In this document: positions 62,761-64,000 of the stretch, in pieces
Numbering within the stretch: the stretch's first letter is position 1
How the letters are laid out: the number at the start of each line of letters is the position of its first letter
NCBI GenBank assembly: GCA_030407315.1
Contig: JALQPE010002658.1
Coordinates: forward strand, 1 to 64,000
DNA length: 64,000 nt
Reading direction: 5' to 3'
From: Asparagopsis taxiformis
Lineage: Eukaryota > Rhodophyta > Florideophyceae > Bonnemaisoniales > Bonnemaisoniaceae
Made by a program: the position numbers and the translations under genes
Notes under the pieces: model-generated
Database searches by the model: none
The model's input: only the letters and a program-made list of their open reading frames with translations
Told to the model about the DNA's origin: nothing

Positions 62761-63561
62761 TGTGGTACAATTTATTCGGTTGACGCGCGCGCGCTCGTAA
62801 CGACTGCGTCTGACTGAGTCCGCATGCATCCGCGAATTAGTTAGTTAGTAAGCGAGCGCACGCGTAGCGATTCGATTACGTGTCACGGCGCGCCTGAGCG
62901 AACGCGTGCGCGCGAACGAACCTGCGAGCTTGGCGCCACGTGTAGCGCCTTTTGCGAATTTCCCTTTATTTTCCCTTTTTGGGTTTTTTATGACGAAAGT
63001 CTTTTTCCCAAATATTTCCCTTTTTTGCGTGCGAGCGAGCGGCCGCCGGCCGGCCGCGCAAGGACAACCTGTCCTAGGTAGTTAGCTACTAATGGTTGTT
63101 CTGCTTCGCACATTACCAATAAACAGCCAGCATCTTCGCAGCTACGAGTTAAGCGTTTAGCGAATCGCGAGGACCGATTGCGTTACAACGTTGCGTGCGG
63201 GTTGCTCACGATCGCCGACGTTCGCGTGCGCGCTGCGCATAAACCGATCGTCGAACCGCGTCGCACCGCGATAGCGCGCGTTGCGTCGCACGCCACTAGG
63301 CCAGGGATTTATGACCCCTGTGTGGATCGCGTTGTGCTCGAGTTTACTCGGTGATCTCGCCCTGAGATCACGGCTTGCGCCGGCCCGCGAATCCCGTGTT
63401 GCGATCGTTCCCTACACGTTCCGCCGTTGTACCACCCGTTCGCCAGCGCGACCGAGCGACGCGCGAACGCAAGTTCAACCAGCGCGTTACGGTTCACCTC
63501 GCCCTGACACGGCTGCAATTCTAGAACTCCCTTAGCGATCGCCACCCCGGCTGGTCCTACA
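62761..63561 (+). repeat. 5' LTR of the second B-family element
   Basis: 801 bp with TGT...ACA ends. It carries an AT-rich block of CCCTTT and AAAAT words (62950-63015), a GGCCGGCC block (63043-63058), the inverted repeat AGGACA-ACC-TGTCCT (63061-63075) and AATAAA. Confidence 0.9.
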
Positions 63562-64000
63562 ACTGGTCTCTCGACCTAGAATTGCGCGAACCGGCGTGCG
63601 AACTCAGCGAAGCACAGAAACTCCGCTTGGGGAAAACACGGGACGCCAAACCTATCGCTTACTCTAATTCTTCCTTTATCCGTTCGTCGTGCGCGACAGC
63701 GAGGGCGATTGACGCGTGCGAGCGTATCGCTATCCCGGAAGCGGTGCTATAGCCTCTCTGGTTTGCATAACTACCCTATCTCTACTACGACGGTTCGCAG
63801 CGCGGAACGACGCGATCGAAGACGCAGCGCGTGCGCGCGCTAGTTCGCAAACCTAACGCGGGTTTGGCGGTGCCGAAAATACTGGGTTCGCGGACGATCG
63901 AGACCCGTCTTTGCGCGTTCCGAGCGAGGAAGAAGCCCTCCTGCGAGCGAACTCGTCCCCCTTACCCTTACTACGCGCGCCCGATACGCAGACACTTTTC
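62761..64000 (+). mobile_element. Second gypsy B-family element, 5' end (runs off the window)
   Basis: The LTR 62761-63561 (TGTGGTACAA...CCTACA) closely matches the element B LTR in opposite orientation. The primer-binding site TGGTCTCTCGACCTAGAA is at 63564-63581, and the leader continues to the window edge without reaching gag. AATAAA lies at 63118-63123 in the LTR. The insertion is in the copia E reverse transcriptase. Left flank bases AGAGG (62756-62760) would be the target duplication, to be checked at the unseen right end. Confidence 0.9.

Overview
The window reads as nuclear DNA of a transposon-rich eukaryote. It holds two Ty3/gypsy chromovirus families, Ty1/copia relics, two hAT elements, a PIF/Harbinger relic, two intact-looking Mutator-like elements (MULEs) and one large DNA element with long terminal inverted repeats (TIRs). 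Only one gene looks like an ordinary host gene: a C2H2 zinc-finger protein with a single 92-bp GT-AG intron. No prokaryotic operons, rRNA or recognised tRNA genes were seen. Compact genes, copia elements with a PHGNRDK-type reverse transcriptase and GC-rich gypsy elements would fit a red alga, but that assignment is inference and was not tested.

Left part (1-25713, GC- and CpG-rich). A decayed hAT element (6-2580) sits inside an LTR of gypsy family A (2581-3229). A decayed plus-strand coding stretch of unknown family follows (about 3236-5400), then GC-rich sequence without a recognisable gene. A minus-strand gypsy element B (7257-25713) is split inside its integrase by a complete plus-strand gypsy element A (8240-19112, 5-bp target duplication GATTC). 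A and B use the same primer-binding sequence, and both carry a GGGAAAC heptamer plus stem-loop at the gag/pol junction, the layout of a -1 ribosomal frameshift signal.

Middle (25714-34232, lower GC). It holds a Harbinger relic cut by the B LTR, non-coding DNA, the zinc-finger gene and a decayed copia gag/protease.

Right part (34233-64000). A broken copia element E is interrupted by a 24.2-kb insertion (37780-61990) with 2.09-kb, near-identical TIRs. Subtracting three nested insertions with clean target duplications (hAT 43413-46038, 8 bp; MULE-1 46281-51190, 9 bp; MULE-2 51205-55635, 9 bp) leaves a native element of about 12.2 kb. It encodes a ParB-like protein and a DPPY-type DNA methyltransferase, in frame and separated by one TAG, and divergently an 807-aa DUF7869-like protein that may be its transposase. 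This ParB/methyltransferase-bearing TIR element is the most novel object here. Copia E is then cut by a second B-family element (62761 onward, plus strand) that runs off the window, so the 25.7-62.8 kb segment lies between inverted B-family LTRs.
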